Part shown: piece after piece, positions 53,649-64,000 of the stretch
How positions within the stretch are numbered: the first letter of the stretch is position 1
How the letters are laid out: each line of letters begins with the position of its first letter
Assembly: GCA_021396245.1 (NCBI GenBank)
Contig: WNYE01000003.1
Location: 785,644 to 849,643, forward strand
Direction of reading: 5' to 3'
Source of the DNA: Sporothrix humicola
Taxonomy: Eukaryota > Ascomycota > Sordariomycetes > Ophiostomatales > Ophiostomataceae
Length of the DNA stretch: 64,000 nt
The notes under the pieces: model-generated
The model's database searches: none
What the model was told of the DNA's origin: nothing
What the model saw: only the letters and a program-made list of their open reading frames with translations
Program-made: the position numbers and the translations under genes

Positions 53649-54593
53649 TCACTTAAAGGACGTGGCCGTTGTACTCTTATACTTCTCCCGTAAAAAGTCC
53701 TCTACTTTCGTCCACTTTATGTCTGGGTACCGGTCGTTGTCGAGAGGATCCAACTTGCCCTCGCCGGAGAACATGTTCGCCATATATTGCATACCCTGCC
53801 ACGGTGTCATCAGTTTATCCTCACCGCCCGTTAGGAACCGTATCACCGAGATAAGGAATCCAAAGAACCAAAGGTTACCGATCCACGATACCGAGAACGG
53901 CCGTGCGCTATCCACGCCATCTGCGCGAGCCGCAGCTGCCGCCAATTCCCTGGCACTGAGGACGTCGCCAGCAATCCGGAGAAAATTCGGGGTCGGGTCC
54001 GTATCGGCTGCGACAGCCGCCGTGTACGCGGCCGTATCAGCCATGGTGGTGAAGTCGAGCTTCTGGTCAGCACTGCCAACGTAGATGACCTTGCGCTTCT
54101 TCTGGTTAACTAGTGACATCGGAGTCGCCAGAAGATCCATGAAAGCGCCGTTCAATATGGACGTCCAGGCGATGCCTGACTTTTCCAGCTGCCTGTGGAA
54201 ATCGCGGCGTAAATCGAGGTTGCGGTTGGATCCTGGCTTGGTCTTGGTGAAGTCGAGTGAAAAGTCCGAGGGGATGAAACGCGGTACCTTGGCGGCAACA
54301 GCAGCACTGAGCAGTGTGCCTTGGGCCTTCAAGATGACGTCCGCTAGGCCTTGCAGCGTAGAAACCACGGAATGAGCCCCGGTCAACTCACGGGTAAGGG
54401 CCGACTTATCAGTCAAATCGACCTCGACAATAGAGACGCCGCCGAGCTTGACAAGCGGATCCAATTTCGTGGCATTGGTGCCGGGCCGGACGAGCGCCTT
54501 GACGGCAATGTCACGTTTGCGCAACTCTGCCGCGATCAGCTTGCCCATGGTGCCGGTGGCGCCGGCGATGGCAACGAACGGTTTGGTCGACAT
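53649..54593 (-). CDS. NmrA-like / isoflavone-reductase-like NAD(P)-binding protein 1
   Basis: An atypical SDR of 314 aa without introns. The cofactor motif GATGTMGKLIA lies at residues 11-21; VKALVRPGTN is the NADP-discriminating loop, and FIPSDFSLDFTK with DFHRQLEKSGIAWTSILNGAFMD-type core (SGIAWTSILNGAFMD) is typical of fungal NmrA-like oxidoreductases. Members reduce aromatic or aldehyde substrates or sense the NADP/NADPH ratio. A hydrophobic stretch near residue 240 (IGNLWFFGFLISVIRFL) may associate with a membrane. It is divergent from a second NmrA-like gene with ~660 nt between the starts. Confidence 0.85.
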   Translation of the reverse strand: MSTKPFVAIAGATGTMGKLIAAELRKRDIAVKALVRPGTNATKLDPLVKLGGVSIVEVDLTDKSALTRELTGAHSVVSTLQGLADVILKAQGTLLSAAVAAKVPRFIPSDFSLDFTKTKPGSNRNLDLRRDFHRQLEKSGIAWTSILNGAFMDLLATPMSLVNQKKRKVIYVGSADQKLDFTTMADTAAYTAAVAADTDPTPNFLRIAGDVLSARELAAAAARADGVDSARPFSVSWIGNLWFFGFLISVIRFLTGGEDKLMTPWQGMQYMANMFSGEGKLDPLDNDRYPDIKWTKVEDFLREKYKSTTATSFK

Positions 54594-54829
54594 TTTGGGG
54601 GCAGGAGGATGAGAGTTTGAAGAAGGGGAAATTTTAGCTGTCAGATATTGGGAGCCAGGTCCCTACAACTAGATCTTGGAATCGTGCTGCCGCAGCGATT
54701 TTGTTAGGAATTTTCGGGTTTTTTTCGTGGATGATTCATGTCACCGCGTCTAGGCAACGCAAGCAATCTAGTCTCGCAATATTAAGTACACCGGGTTTAT
54801 TGTCCTACAAAGGTTGAGTATCACGTATT

Positions 54830-54930
54830 GGAGTGGGACGGAGTGGGCTGTGGGACGACGTGGGATGTGGGACGATGTGGGATGCGGGACGATGCGGGAC
54901 GATGCGGGACGATGTGGGACGAAGTGGGCT
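54830..54930. repeat. Minisatellite, ~10-bp GATGYGGGAC units
   Basis: About nine imperfect copies of a 10-bp unit (GTGGGACGAT-type), strongly G-biased on the plus strand. They lie in the divergent promoter of the two NmrA-like genes. Confidence 0.85.
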
Positions 54931-55254
54931 ACGCTGTGAGGATATCTGGATATCTCGATATAATCTCGGGGCTAAGGAAACAAAGCGTCCACTCTACCTC
55001 TTTTAACCCCGTCCCACTACGAAGCCACGCATCCATTAATAAGCGAAGTTTTACCTTTCTTTTTGTGGATATTTAGTGTAGTTGTGTTTTATGCCATTAG
55101 TAAGGGGGTCCGCATATACCTTACGTAGCTTAAAAGTCGACATGCACCACGGCACCTCGACGTAACGCTCAACATTATCGAGAATCACTTATCCTTCTAA
55201 TTATACTTTTATCGTTCAGTCGTCAGAATTCATTGTTATTTTCACACTGCAACC

Positions 55255-56294
55255 ATGTCCAAGCTTATCACCGTTTTTGGTGCCACCGGCAACCAGGGAG
55301 GTTCCGTCATCAAGCACATTCTTGAGGATGCACAGCTTTCCAAAGAGTACAAGATTCGGGGTATCACTCGTGACACTTCGAAAAAGTCCGCCCAGGACTT
55401 GGTCCAGCAAGGTGTTGAGGTTGTTTCGGTATGTTTCCCATCTAATACAGCTAACCAGTGTCAATTTAAGTACTGACGCGATATGTAAAGGCCGATTTGA
55501 ACTCGACGGATTCCCTGACCTCCGCTCTCGCAGGCTCCCACACGGTCTTCCTCGTCACCAATTACTGGGAAACCGCAAACGGCGACATCGAATTCTCACA
55601 AGGCAAAAACGTAACGGATGTTGCTATGAAAGTCGGCGTTTCCTACATCATATTCTCTTCCCTCCACCATGTTACAGACGAAACCAAGGGCCGACTGAGC
55701 AATGTTCCTCATTTTGACAGCAAGGCGAACATTGAGAAGTATATCCGGGCTTCGGGGCTGAACTGTACCTTTGTGCTTCCTGGTTACTATATGAGTAACT
55801 TCACCCAGATGCTCAACAAGGCTGAGGATGGGTCGTACCAGCTATTCTATCCTGTTGATGGAAAGAAAGCCAAGTTCCCGCTATTTGATGCTGCCAAGGA
55901 TACCGGTATGACGACACCTCTCTTCTCTTTCCACTCGTTCTAAACTAGAAACTAACGTGGCCTAGGCCTCTTTGTCAAGGCTGCTATCAAAAATGCGGAT
56001 AAGTTGCAGGGAAAGCAGATTCTCGAGGCTACCGACTACTACACTCCCGAGGAGATTGTCGATACCTTCTCCAAGGTCACTGGAAAGAAGGCAGTTTTCA
56101 TCAAGGTTACCCCTGAGCAGTATCGGGCGTCTTTGCCAGAGGCGATTTCTCTCGAGTACCTAGAGAACCAGCTGTTTGTTGAAGATCCTGGCTACTTCCT
56201 CGGAGAAAGCCTTGATCCCAGCCTCAGTCTTCTTGACGCCAAACCTACCAGTTGGGCAGATTTTGTCAAGGAGAATGCTGAAGCTTGGAAGTAA
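55255..56294 (+). CDS. NmrA-like NAD(P)-binding protein 2
   Basis: A 305-aa member of the NmrA/HSCARG group. Exons 55255-55428, 55491-55905 and 55966-56294 keep frame. The cofactor motif is GATGNQGGSVIKH (residues 9-21), followed by KIRGITRDTSK. VFLVTNYWE, SYIIFSSLHHVTD and FDSKANIEKYIRASGL are the usual core elements, and the catalytic Tyr of classical SDRs is absent at its place. Relatives sense the NADP redox state and regulate nitrogen-responsive GATA factors, or act as quinone-type reductases. Which applies is not decidable here. It is the last intact gene before the AT-rich block. Confidence 0.9.
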
Positions 56295-57000
56295 AATGTA
56301 CAACTTGAGGTGTGGCCCTTTAGACTCTAGTTAGGGCTGAGGTTGACTTTATTCTTCGCAAAACTGGCAGAAGTTATCTAATGAAGTGTTATTACGTTAC
56401 GAAAATTATATTCAAGATCATATTTAGATATAATTTTATAAATGTTCATTTTCTGTCTTGTTCTGTTACGGATTCTTTTGACAGCCTCTTTATACTTTCA
56501 TTTCTAACTATCTTCATTCATAGTAACTTACATAATTATACGTAACAAGTAACTTAGTTTATATTATATACCTACCGTATATATTACGAACACTCACCCC
56601 GTTTAATGGGGTAAGGCCTCGTACAGGCACCGCCTTAGGAGGCGGTGCAACGGCTCGCTGATAAGGTTTTCTCTTCTGTATCGCATCGCATCGTATAACT
56701 TTTTTCTTCCTTTAAATTATTAATATACATACTATTTTCACTCCTTCTTAGACGGTGATACCGTATTAATCAACCACTATTCATATCAGCTTTCTGTTTA
56801 CTACTTTCGTCAATAATCTAGCCGCTTAATATTACGAACTAGCCGCCATTACGCCTTTCGTACGTAACAACATAACTCACTGAGGCCACTAAACCTACCA
56901 CTTAATATTATCCACTACACACTACCTTACCCCGGATTTTATATTTATTTTAATCTTCACGTCGTACGGAGTATTATATTATTATAATAAAAAAAAATGG
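56295..57000. other. Start of the AT-rich block
   Basis: GC content falls sharply about 100 bp after the last gene. It contains no coding region and one GC-rich hairpin pair (next entry). Confidence 0.6.
56594..56665. other. GC-rich hairpins inside AT-rich DNA
   Basis: CCCC-GTTTAAT-GGGG forms one small hairpin. GCACCGCCT and AGGCGGTGC, separated by TAGG, form a second with nine perfect pairs. They may be the end of a small inverted-repeat element or a structured RNA; nothing else identifies them. Confidence 0.4.
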
Positions 57001-57158
57001 AAGGTTAAGTAAACGGAGACAAGTAAATGGTAGTATATTATTTATAATTAATCTCGTAAGAGGTGTTAGTAGAGGTTAAGTTAAATATAAAGACGTAACT
57101 TAAAGATTTATAATATAAAATATAAATAAAAGTTTAGTTAAATATATAAAATTTAATG
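57001..57158 (+). repeat. Dispersed repeat R1, RIP-mutated copy
   Basis: Same order of blocks as 53411-53597 with C-to-T and G-to-A changes. It is cut off by the TAA-repeat tail of the LINE. Confidence 0.65.
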
Positions 57159-60100
57159 TTATTATTATTATTAATATTCGCCTTTCTCAGTCAATCCTAA
57201 CTATTAGCGACTAGCTAGGCAGAACCCTCATAAGGAAAAAACTGCCATAGAATTATGTGTGTAAACTTTTTAGCTTACACGAGTGTGTGTTGGCTTACCA
57301 AAGCCATACGTTAAGTAAACAAATAAATAAATAAACAGTTGTATGTAATAAACAAATAAAAAAGGTAAGTACGGTAAATAGGGTATAAAATAAGGGGTGT
57401 ATAGCTCGTAACTTAACTTTCTCTTCTACTTTAAGATTTATCGCTCGAGTATTACCGGCGCTATAACGAGCCCTCCGCCTCCGTCCTCCGGCGTTAAGAC
57501 TAATCGTTCAAGTGTCGCCGACGCTATAACGAGCCCGTCGTTATTACCCTCGGCGCTCGACTATTCGATAATTAAAATAAAGACGGAGACGGAGGCCGTC
57601 GCCACCGAAATCACTAAAGCATCAAGCGTAACCGTTTAACCGACTTCTCGCCCGAAGAGTAAGCCTTAATCGAAGCCGAAAAGCGCCGTACCCGTAAAGT
57701 TAATACCGTTAAAAAGGGACGGCGCCCTTTCGAAGAATAAGCTTTAATCGAAGCTAAAGAACGCCGTACCCGTAAAGTTATTACCGTTAAAGAGGAACGA
57801 CGTATCGTTGTAACACGGCGTAAAAATGAAAAAAAAGCGAGGTCCGGGCGGGGTTATATTACCCCAACGACGGTAACCTTTTTAATTTTTTCGTAAAGCT
57901 ATACTCCGAAAACTTGTCGCTCCAGATAAGCCAACGAAAGATCAGTCTAGTTTCGAGGCCGTTTTATAACCGACGGTTTAATTTTTTAAAGGTCCAAAGC
58001 CAGCTTACCGGCCGCGGTGGTATCTTTAAGTATATTAAAATTATATACTCGGTTATCTTATCCCCGGCGTCGTAAAGGTAATTCGAAGAGTTAATAGTTT
58101 TACGCCGGAAAAAGTATACGCGGAGGCTAATGTAACTAGTGTAAATTTACGTAAAAAGGTTATTTTCGGCCTTCGTAAAATAAAAGTGGCGGCGCCGTAC
58201 GGTTTTTACCGCTTAATATAACGTTTATATAATGAAAAATCTTATAAAACGGCCGGTTTTAACGTTTTATTATTATTAAGTTTTCCAACGGTTAATAACT
58301 ATAACCCAGTTTATCTCTTTAAGGGTAAACGGCGGGGGTAATATAAAAAAAAGTAAGTAATGGTTAATAAACGGCCGGGGGTAACGTACCGTACTTCGGA
58401 TCGTTTAAACTTTAATTTAATAGTTTAGCCGGAATAAAAAAACGGTTTAACGGTATTTTAAGTAAAAGTTTAATAACGGTATACTTAATTCGAAGTAAAG
58501 AAAGTAAATGGGTATTAACCGGTAAGCCTTAAAAATAATATAAAGATACCCGTAAAAAATAATATTTAAAAAAGGCGCCGGTCGGCGGTCTTTTAACTTT
58601 AAGAAGAAGACGCCCGTACCGTAAGCTACTATGCTTTAAAGTACAACCGTGTAAATTGTTTAAGCCCACGGGAGTATACAACCTTATATTTTCCCGGTAA
58701 GTCTCGTGAAGACGTAACTTTGTACGGTGAGGCGGCGTTTTATTTATTAAATATACTCCGAAAAAAAAAACTTTTTATTAAACTAAATACCGAGGAAACG
58801 GGTTACTCGGCGGGGGGTAAAGACGGTATTTTAGTCGAACGTAAACGTCGTTGTCGAGGCCTCGTAAACACGGGAGAAGTGAAAAAACTCGCTTTTCGCC
58901 GGTTTAAATATAACGTCTCTTAACCGTACCCAGTCCGTAACTATTTTCTAAACGTTTTATAAGATATAGTAGTAAAAAGCTATTGTACGGCCGTAAGTAA
59001 AGAGGTTAATGTTATTTATAAACCTTAAAGTAATAATTTTATAACGTTAATAAAAAGCGTAATAAAACGGTGTTACGAAAAAGATAAATAAAATAAACGA
59101 TAAAGGGGACCCTTATAAGACGTTTACGGTAATAAGTCGTGCCGGTGTTATTTTTCCGTTAAAAAAAAACTCCGTAGTCCGGTTTAATAAATAGTTTATA
59201 ATTTAATTAATTAATTAAACCAAGAGGTGAAGAGTATAAAGAGTGTAAGTAAGTTAATTATAATGAATATTATTAAAGGCTCTTTGGATATTTAACTAGA
59301 AGAAAGTTACCGTATCTTTAAAGCTCCACGCGCCGCGCACCGCGTCGGTAAAGAAACGGGCTACCAGCTCCGTAAACCGGTGCCGCCGGTTACTTATTTA
59401 GCCTTTTAAAAGGAGGTAGTTGTCTTTCGTTACCTTGGCGAGTTTACGGGCCACGATAGTTTTAATAACCTTATTAACTATACTGAGGAGCGTTATTAAC
59501 CTTTAACTTTTAACTTTTTATCTTTTTAAAGTAATTTTACTAAGCTTTAAGATAACGATAATACGAAATGTTTTAAAGTGTAATGGCCAATGGCCGAAGC
59601 GTAAGTTAGTTATAGCGATATTTTAAAGTTAAAGGGCGAAGGAGTCGCTGTAAGTTTAAAAGAGTACGTTTAATATTTAGTCTAGCCTAAGGGCTTTACA
59701 TAGAAAAGTACGGTAAATTACCGTTAAAATATTATTTATAAAAACGTTTTAGTTAATAAAAATACGGTTATACGGCGCCGGTGCCGGCGGGGGAAGTAAA
59801 ACGTTTAAGGTTAAGAAAAACCAGTGAGAGAAAATTTTAACCTTATCGTTAAAGTATATAACGTACGTATTATCCAGACGCTTTAAAAACGAAAGGAAAA
59901 GGGGAGTAAAAGGAGTATAACTTTAAAAGCGGGCTTATTTTTTTAACCTTTATAAGTTAGTGTTTTTTATTAAAGCTTCGTATAAAACGGCCCGCCAATA
60001 ACGCGTACCTATATATTTAAAAGCTTATTATTATACCCGCCGTACCGCCCGTACAGCCTCGTAAGTTACCTCAAACTAGTCTCCGGCGTATACCCTCCTC

Positions 60101-62540
60101 TCTATAACGTAAAAGGTGTTAGTGGCGGCGGTAACGGCCGTATCTTAACCGGAGAAACGTCGTCTCCTTAAAAATAACTTAACCGGGGCGTATACGTGTA
60201 TAATACTAGTAAGTTTACCGAGTAAGTCATTAGTTTAACGTTCGAAGGTGGCGATATTAGTGAGTAACAACGGCGTCGAGAGAAGTATACTCCGTCTTAA
60301 AGATACGGCTTTTTCTTAGTTAAACTTAACTTAACAAAAGCCGTCTACTGGTGCCGGCGGAGTCGTCGTCGGTATAAAGTATATTTATGGTGTATAGTTG
60401 GATCCCGGCCAGTTTAGTACGGAGTGTATAGTCCGGAGACGTAACGAGGCTTACGTATAGTTTATAGTTAATAGGCGGTGGTGGGACCGAAGGTTTTGTA
60501 GTTATTAAGTCGGTGTACCGGGCGGTGTAAAGAAAAATAAATTTTACTTTTTTATAAAGTTAAAAAGTACGTTAATATAGGTGGAGGTCTACCTTACCGA
60601 GTCTTAAAACGGGTAATAAAGATTAACGTCACCCATTAAGACGACGTTAGCTTTAACTTTAAAGGCTAATAAAGTTGTTAGTCGGGATAACGGTGAGTTT
60701 TATAGACGAAGCTTAAAGGTGTAAAGCTCGTTATAAATGCCGATGATATATAATGGTCGGGTTTCGGTTGTTTAAATAATAATATATATAAGGTTTTTAA
60801 ATGTAGTGTATTGCCAGTATGTTAACGGGAGACTCTTAACGACGTATTTAACGAAGCGGCCCTCCTCGGCTTATAACTTATAGTATTTACCGGAGGCTAG
60901 GCTTAGGGTATTACCGTTTTAAGTGAGTGAAATCTTTTATAAAAAAACTACGTCGACGCCGAGAGAGTTTACATAATAGAAGGTTACTTATACGAGGCGG
61001 TTAATTTTATGTATGTTTTAAGAGATAATAAGTATTATTAATGGCTTAAATTTAACGGCGAGAGTTATAGTGTACGTGGGGAGGTAATATTTAACTTGTT
61101 AAAAAGGGAGCGCTTACCGGCACCGTTATTTAACCGGTATTCGTTAAAATATACAAAATAAGTAAAGTAAAAGCGGGAGTAAACCGGGTGTAAACCTCGG
61201 CAGTTAACGTAATGCTTATCGGATTCGGCCTTCTCGTAAGCCTAGTTACTATAGGCGCCGCCACAATATACGCACCGTGGGGGCTTCCGGCAGTTTCGGC
61301 TTAAGTAGCCCCAAGTCTAACACCGATGACAAATCTACGGCTTATAGTCTTCTTAGTACGGACGAGCGTAATAAAACCCGTAGTCGATAATTACACCGTC
61401 TTAAAATAAAAAGTTTACATCGGCCTCGAAGGCTAACGTAAAGTAAAGGCTACCACTAAAGGTTAAGTCTAAGTATCGGCGGATTATTAACTTTATTTAC
61501 ACTACCGAGTAAAACGTATTTAATTTAATAATCAAGTCCAATAAAAGTAAAGTATTAGTAAATACGTTTTAAAAGATAACTTTTAAGCCTATAACGGTCG
61601 TCTCGGCGCCGAGAGAGGCCGCCCAAGAGAGGTCCTTTACGAACCAACGGTCTATACCTCCGAAGAAAACGACAACGCGGTCTCCGCTAAAGAGTTAACG
61701 TACGGCGGTGGCGGGGGTACGGCCTTTAACGGCCGCCATAGTAGCTTTAATAATAATCTCGTTAATTAACGGTGACGTTATCCGACTAGTATGTAAAAAA
61801 ACTTTATTATAAAGTGACGGCTTAGTTACTGTAACACCGGGGTTACCGAGGCGTACGTATATTTATTATAGTAAAAGGGTAATTTATACCGTTACCTTAG
61901 TAACGTAAGTTAATTACGTATAGTTATTACTCGCCGAGTGACCGGCGAGTATAAGTATATTAGCTGCCGGTGTAATAACGGCGCGGAGAGCTTAAAAGGT
62001 GACGGTGTAAAAAAGCTTTTAAAAGACCGCGTCGAACGCGGCGCCGGCTTACGGGTCGGCTATATATATAATAGTAAAAGCGGAGGTAACGCCTACAGCG
62101 TAAAAGTTAAAGATACCGTAGATGCCGGCAACGTCGGCGGGGACGAAGGTTATAAGCGGTGTGTTGGTGGCTTGGTTGTTGGCGGCTTCGGGAGTACGGG
62201 CAAAGGCGGTGGGTGTTGAGGGCCGGCTAGGGGAGAGAGTAAGAGCACCCGGCGCGTCGGCAGTAGTGCGGCTACGTTTGTTAAGAGACTATGGCGGGCC
62301 GTTGGAGGCCACGGCGGTGCGGCTCTCCGGGCGGGGGCGTAGGCTGTTGGCCGGCGTAGAGCTGTCCGCCGTCAGCGGTCGTGTACGTTTCGTGGGCGCC
62401 GAGAGGGGGGGTGGCGGCATGGCCGTGCCCCGGGGCCGCGCGGCTACGCGTTACGGCCGGGGGGCGGCGGCAGGCATGGCGGCAGCCGAGAGGCTGATAT
62501 TGGAAATAGATAAACAGACAAATGTAGGTGGAGGCTGAAG
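57159..62540 (-). mobile_element. RIP-mutated non-LTR retrotransposon (LINE)
   Basis: A decayed element of roughly 5.4 kb, its 5' part at the high coordinates. At 61286-61167 a minus-strand frame reads PPRCVYCGGAYSN, stop, then KHYVNCRGLHPVYSR. These are the tandem CCHC knuckles of LINE gag with several Cys codons turned to Tyr (TGY to TAY). At 59460-59272 another frame reads IVARKLAKVTKDNYLLLKG, stop, NRRHRFTELV, TDAVRGAW and LNIQRAFN, which matches the RT region of fungal LINEs (…GNRRHRSTEL…LDIKGAFD). The 3' end at ~57176 carries a (TAA)n-type tail. TG/CA dinucleotides are nearly absent while CG is retained. A GC-rich island at 62100-62540 may be the 5' end. The outer boundary there is uncertain. 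Confidence 0.7.
57640..57800. repeat. Two ~78-bp direct repeat units within the LINE 3' region
   Basis: CGAAGA-TAAGC-TTAATCGAAGC-…CGCCGTACCCGTAAAGTTA-TACCGTTAAA occurs at about 57652 and again at about 57730. The plus-strand frame would give E-E-stop-A-L-I-E-A twice, the stop fitting a CAA-to-TAA change; the minus frame is open. Which strand was coding is unresolved. Confidence 0.55.
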
Positions 62541-62734
62541 GGATTCGAAAGAGAGAGGTTATAATTAATGTGTGTAAATTTAATGTTAATTTTATGAAAA
62601 TTAAAACAGTTTGATAAAAAAAAATAAAAAAAAAAAAAAAAAAATGGTAATAAATTAATAATTTATTTTACGATATTATGTAAATATTCTTTTTATAAAT
62701 TTAATATTATAAACTTATTACTTAACTTAATAAT
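62541..62734. other. AT-rich spacer with poly-A
   Basis: An A-run of about 30 nt at 62615-62644 on the plus strand. No coding sequence. Confidence 0.5.
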
Positions 62735-62915
62735 CGTTAATAAACAATTTACCGTTATATACCGTTTTACCCTTAAGTTTTATATTTACTTTAACCTTTA
62801 CTTATATATTATATTATAACTCTTTAAGTTACATCTTCGTTTTTAACTTAACCTTTACTTACACCTCTTACGAGACTAGTTATAAATAATATACTACTAT
62901 TTTCCTGCTCGTCTC
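62735..62915 (-). repeat. Dispersed repeat R1, inverted RIP-mutated copy
   Basis: The complement aligns with 53411-53597 over nearly its full length, in order: GACGAGC-GG, AGTATATTAT, GTAAGTAAAGGTTAAG, then GGTAAAACGGTATATAACGG. It faces the copy at 57001, so the LINE is flanked by R1 in opposite orientations. Confidence 0.6.
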
Positions 62916-63028
62916 GGCTTAATAAGGCGTGGTTAAAGAAATGGCCGGTTTTACGACATTTCGAGGGTGGGTTAATGCGACGAATACTGTTAATTTTTCC
63001 GTCCACATACCCGTATTCCGCTCGTAAG

Positions 63029-63075
63029 TGACCCACCCCACTTTTAGACCACCCCCCCTTTTGGACCACCCACGA
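63029..63075. other. C-rich tract that escaped CA depletion
   Basis: GACCCACCCC, AGACCACCCCCC and GGACCACCC repeats keep many CA dinucleotides in DNA that otherwise lacks them. This resembles the terminal repeat of a DNA transposon, but no partner is found inside the window. A short minus-strand frame (63108-62848) continues from it. Confidence 0.4.
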
Positions 63076-64000
63076 AGAAAAAAAAGAAAAAAAAGGGTAA
63101 AACTTCAAAAATCAATGAAAAATGCATTTTTGATTAGAAAATTATGTGTTATAGCTCTTCTTGTTCCTTTTCTTCGTTGTTATTATTTAATAATTCCATT
63201 ACTTCGTTTATTGTTAATTTCGTTTTCGAAATATGTTAAATAGTAGTAAATTTTAAATTTAAGTTTATTATTACTTTTTTTTTTTTTTAGTTGTAAATGT
63301 TTTACTTTTTTTTTTAAAGTTTTAATTTTACGTTTTAAAGTTATATTTTTATAAACTTTTTCGTTATAACTTTTTCGAATTTTTAAAAAAAAAAGTCGGT
63401 ACGTAAACGAAGGTTTGTTTTTTTATTGGAATTTATTAACTTAAAAGGTTAAATTATAAGACTTTTTAAACGTCGATTATATTATTAAAGGGTTATAAAA
63501 AATAATATTAAAGAATATTTTCGACGAGTTAAATTCGACGATATTTAAATTATTTAATATTAATAATATATTATTAAATAAAAGTATAAAACGGTTAATT
63601 AATAGTTTTAATTTATTAATAAGTTAAAGATTAATAAAAACTTAACCACTTTTGTAATTTTTATATATAATTATAACTTCCCGTGTATTATAATAAGTTT
63701 TTAAAAAAGTTTTTTTATTAATAAACGTATTTTTTTCGTTAATAGTGTTTTTTTTATTTTTTTTCGAAAAGTTATTTTTAACGGTAAAAAAATAATTAAA
63801 TTTAAAGGTTAAAAGACGTAAAAGGTGTAAGGAGGTAAAAAAAGAAAATAAATATTATTTTCGAAATAAAAACGTATAAATTTATTTATTTTATAACTAT
63901 TATAACCGTTAATAATTAATAAATATACGTTTTATGGTTAAAGAGAGTGTAAATATAATAAAAATATATTACGAAGTTACGTTACGTTTATTTTATTTAT
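63076..64000. other. Extremely AT-rich terminal stretch
   Basis: Almost entirely A/T with scattered CG. No gene or recognisable element; it continues past the window edge. Confidence 0.6.

Noticed and set aside
58720..58923. A 67-codon frame in the AT-rich block
   Set aside because: Chance frame within the mutated LINE, on the strand opposite to its coding remnants.
62122..62538. A 138-codon GC-rich plus-strand frame as a gene
   Set aside because: Low-complexity Gly/Ala/Arg composition at the end of the mutated LINE; likely a remnant of its 5' region read on the wrong strand.
57001..62915. LTR retrotransposon with R1 as long terminal repeats
   Set aside because: The two flanking R1 copies are in opposite orientation and the protein remnants between them are of LINE type.

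Overview
This window comes from a filamentous ascomycete (Pezizomycotina, probably a Sordariomycete). The evidence is short spliceosomal introns of about 45-85 nt with GTRNGN donors, CTAAC-like branch points and YAG acceptors, typical fungal families (DHA1 and ACS transporters, OPT, fungal-type C2H2 and Zn2Cys6 regulators, NmrA-like proteins), and an AT-rich terminal block with the signature of repeat-induced point mutation (RIP). I joined exons by hand. Each spliced model listed as a CDS keeps frame across all its junctions, but no transcript evidence was available.

Layout. 1-8 kb: the 3' end of a sugar transporter, a serine/3-hydroxy-acid SDR and a large DHA1-type transporter with a long leader. 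8-15 kb: three RNase H-like paralogues on the minus strand (one with its active site destroyed), a decayed transporter/dehydrogenase fragment and an SRPK-like kinase with a frameshift. 15-21 kb: an 11-exon oligopeptide transporter beside a vacuolar-type M20 carboxypeptidase, a plausible peptide uptake and digestion pair. 21-28 kb: a second decayed transporter fragment, a zinc-independent MDR dehydrogenase, a fourth RNase H paralogue, an intact monocarboxylate-type transporter and a fossil reverse transcriptase fragment. 29-37 kb: small orphan genes, a Zn2Cys6-ankyrin fusion broken by one in-frame stop, and a secreted cupin. 38-46 kb: an ACS-family transporter and an amidase divergent from one 1-kb promoter, a second amidase and an HSL-type hydrolase, which together look like an amide or ester utilisation neighbourhood; a tRNA-derived SINE-like insertion sits between the amidases. 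47-56 kb: a secreted clan GH-A-like glycosidase, a six-exon C2H2 regulator, and two divergent NmrA-like genes around a minisatellite. 56.3-64 kb: an AT-rich block with no intact gene.

The AT-rich block contains a long RIP-mutated LINE on the minus strand. It was recognised by fossil gag zinc knuckles near 61.2 kb and a fossil reverse transcriptase near 59.4 kb. Its 3' terminus resembles the last ~100 bp of the SINE-like insertion at 42.3-42.7 kb, which has tRNA-type A and B boxes and is flanked by a direct repeat. This SINE/LINE pair is the most interesting structure I found. Next come the small family of stand-alone RNase H proteins (zinc motif, conserved proline linker, RNase H fold, one shared intron position) and the broken Zn2Cys6-ankyrin gene.

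No rRNA, intact tRNA, CRISPR array or telomere repeat was seen.
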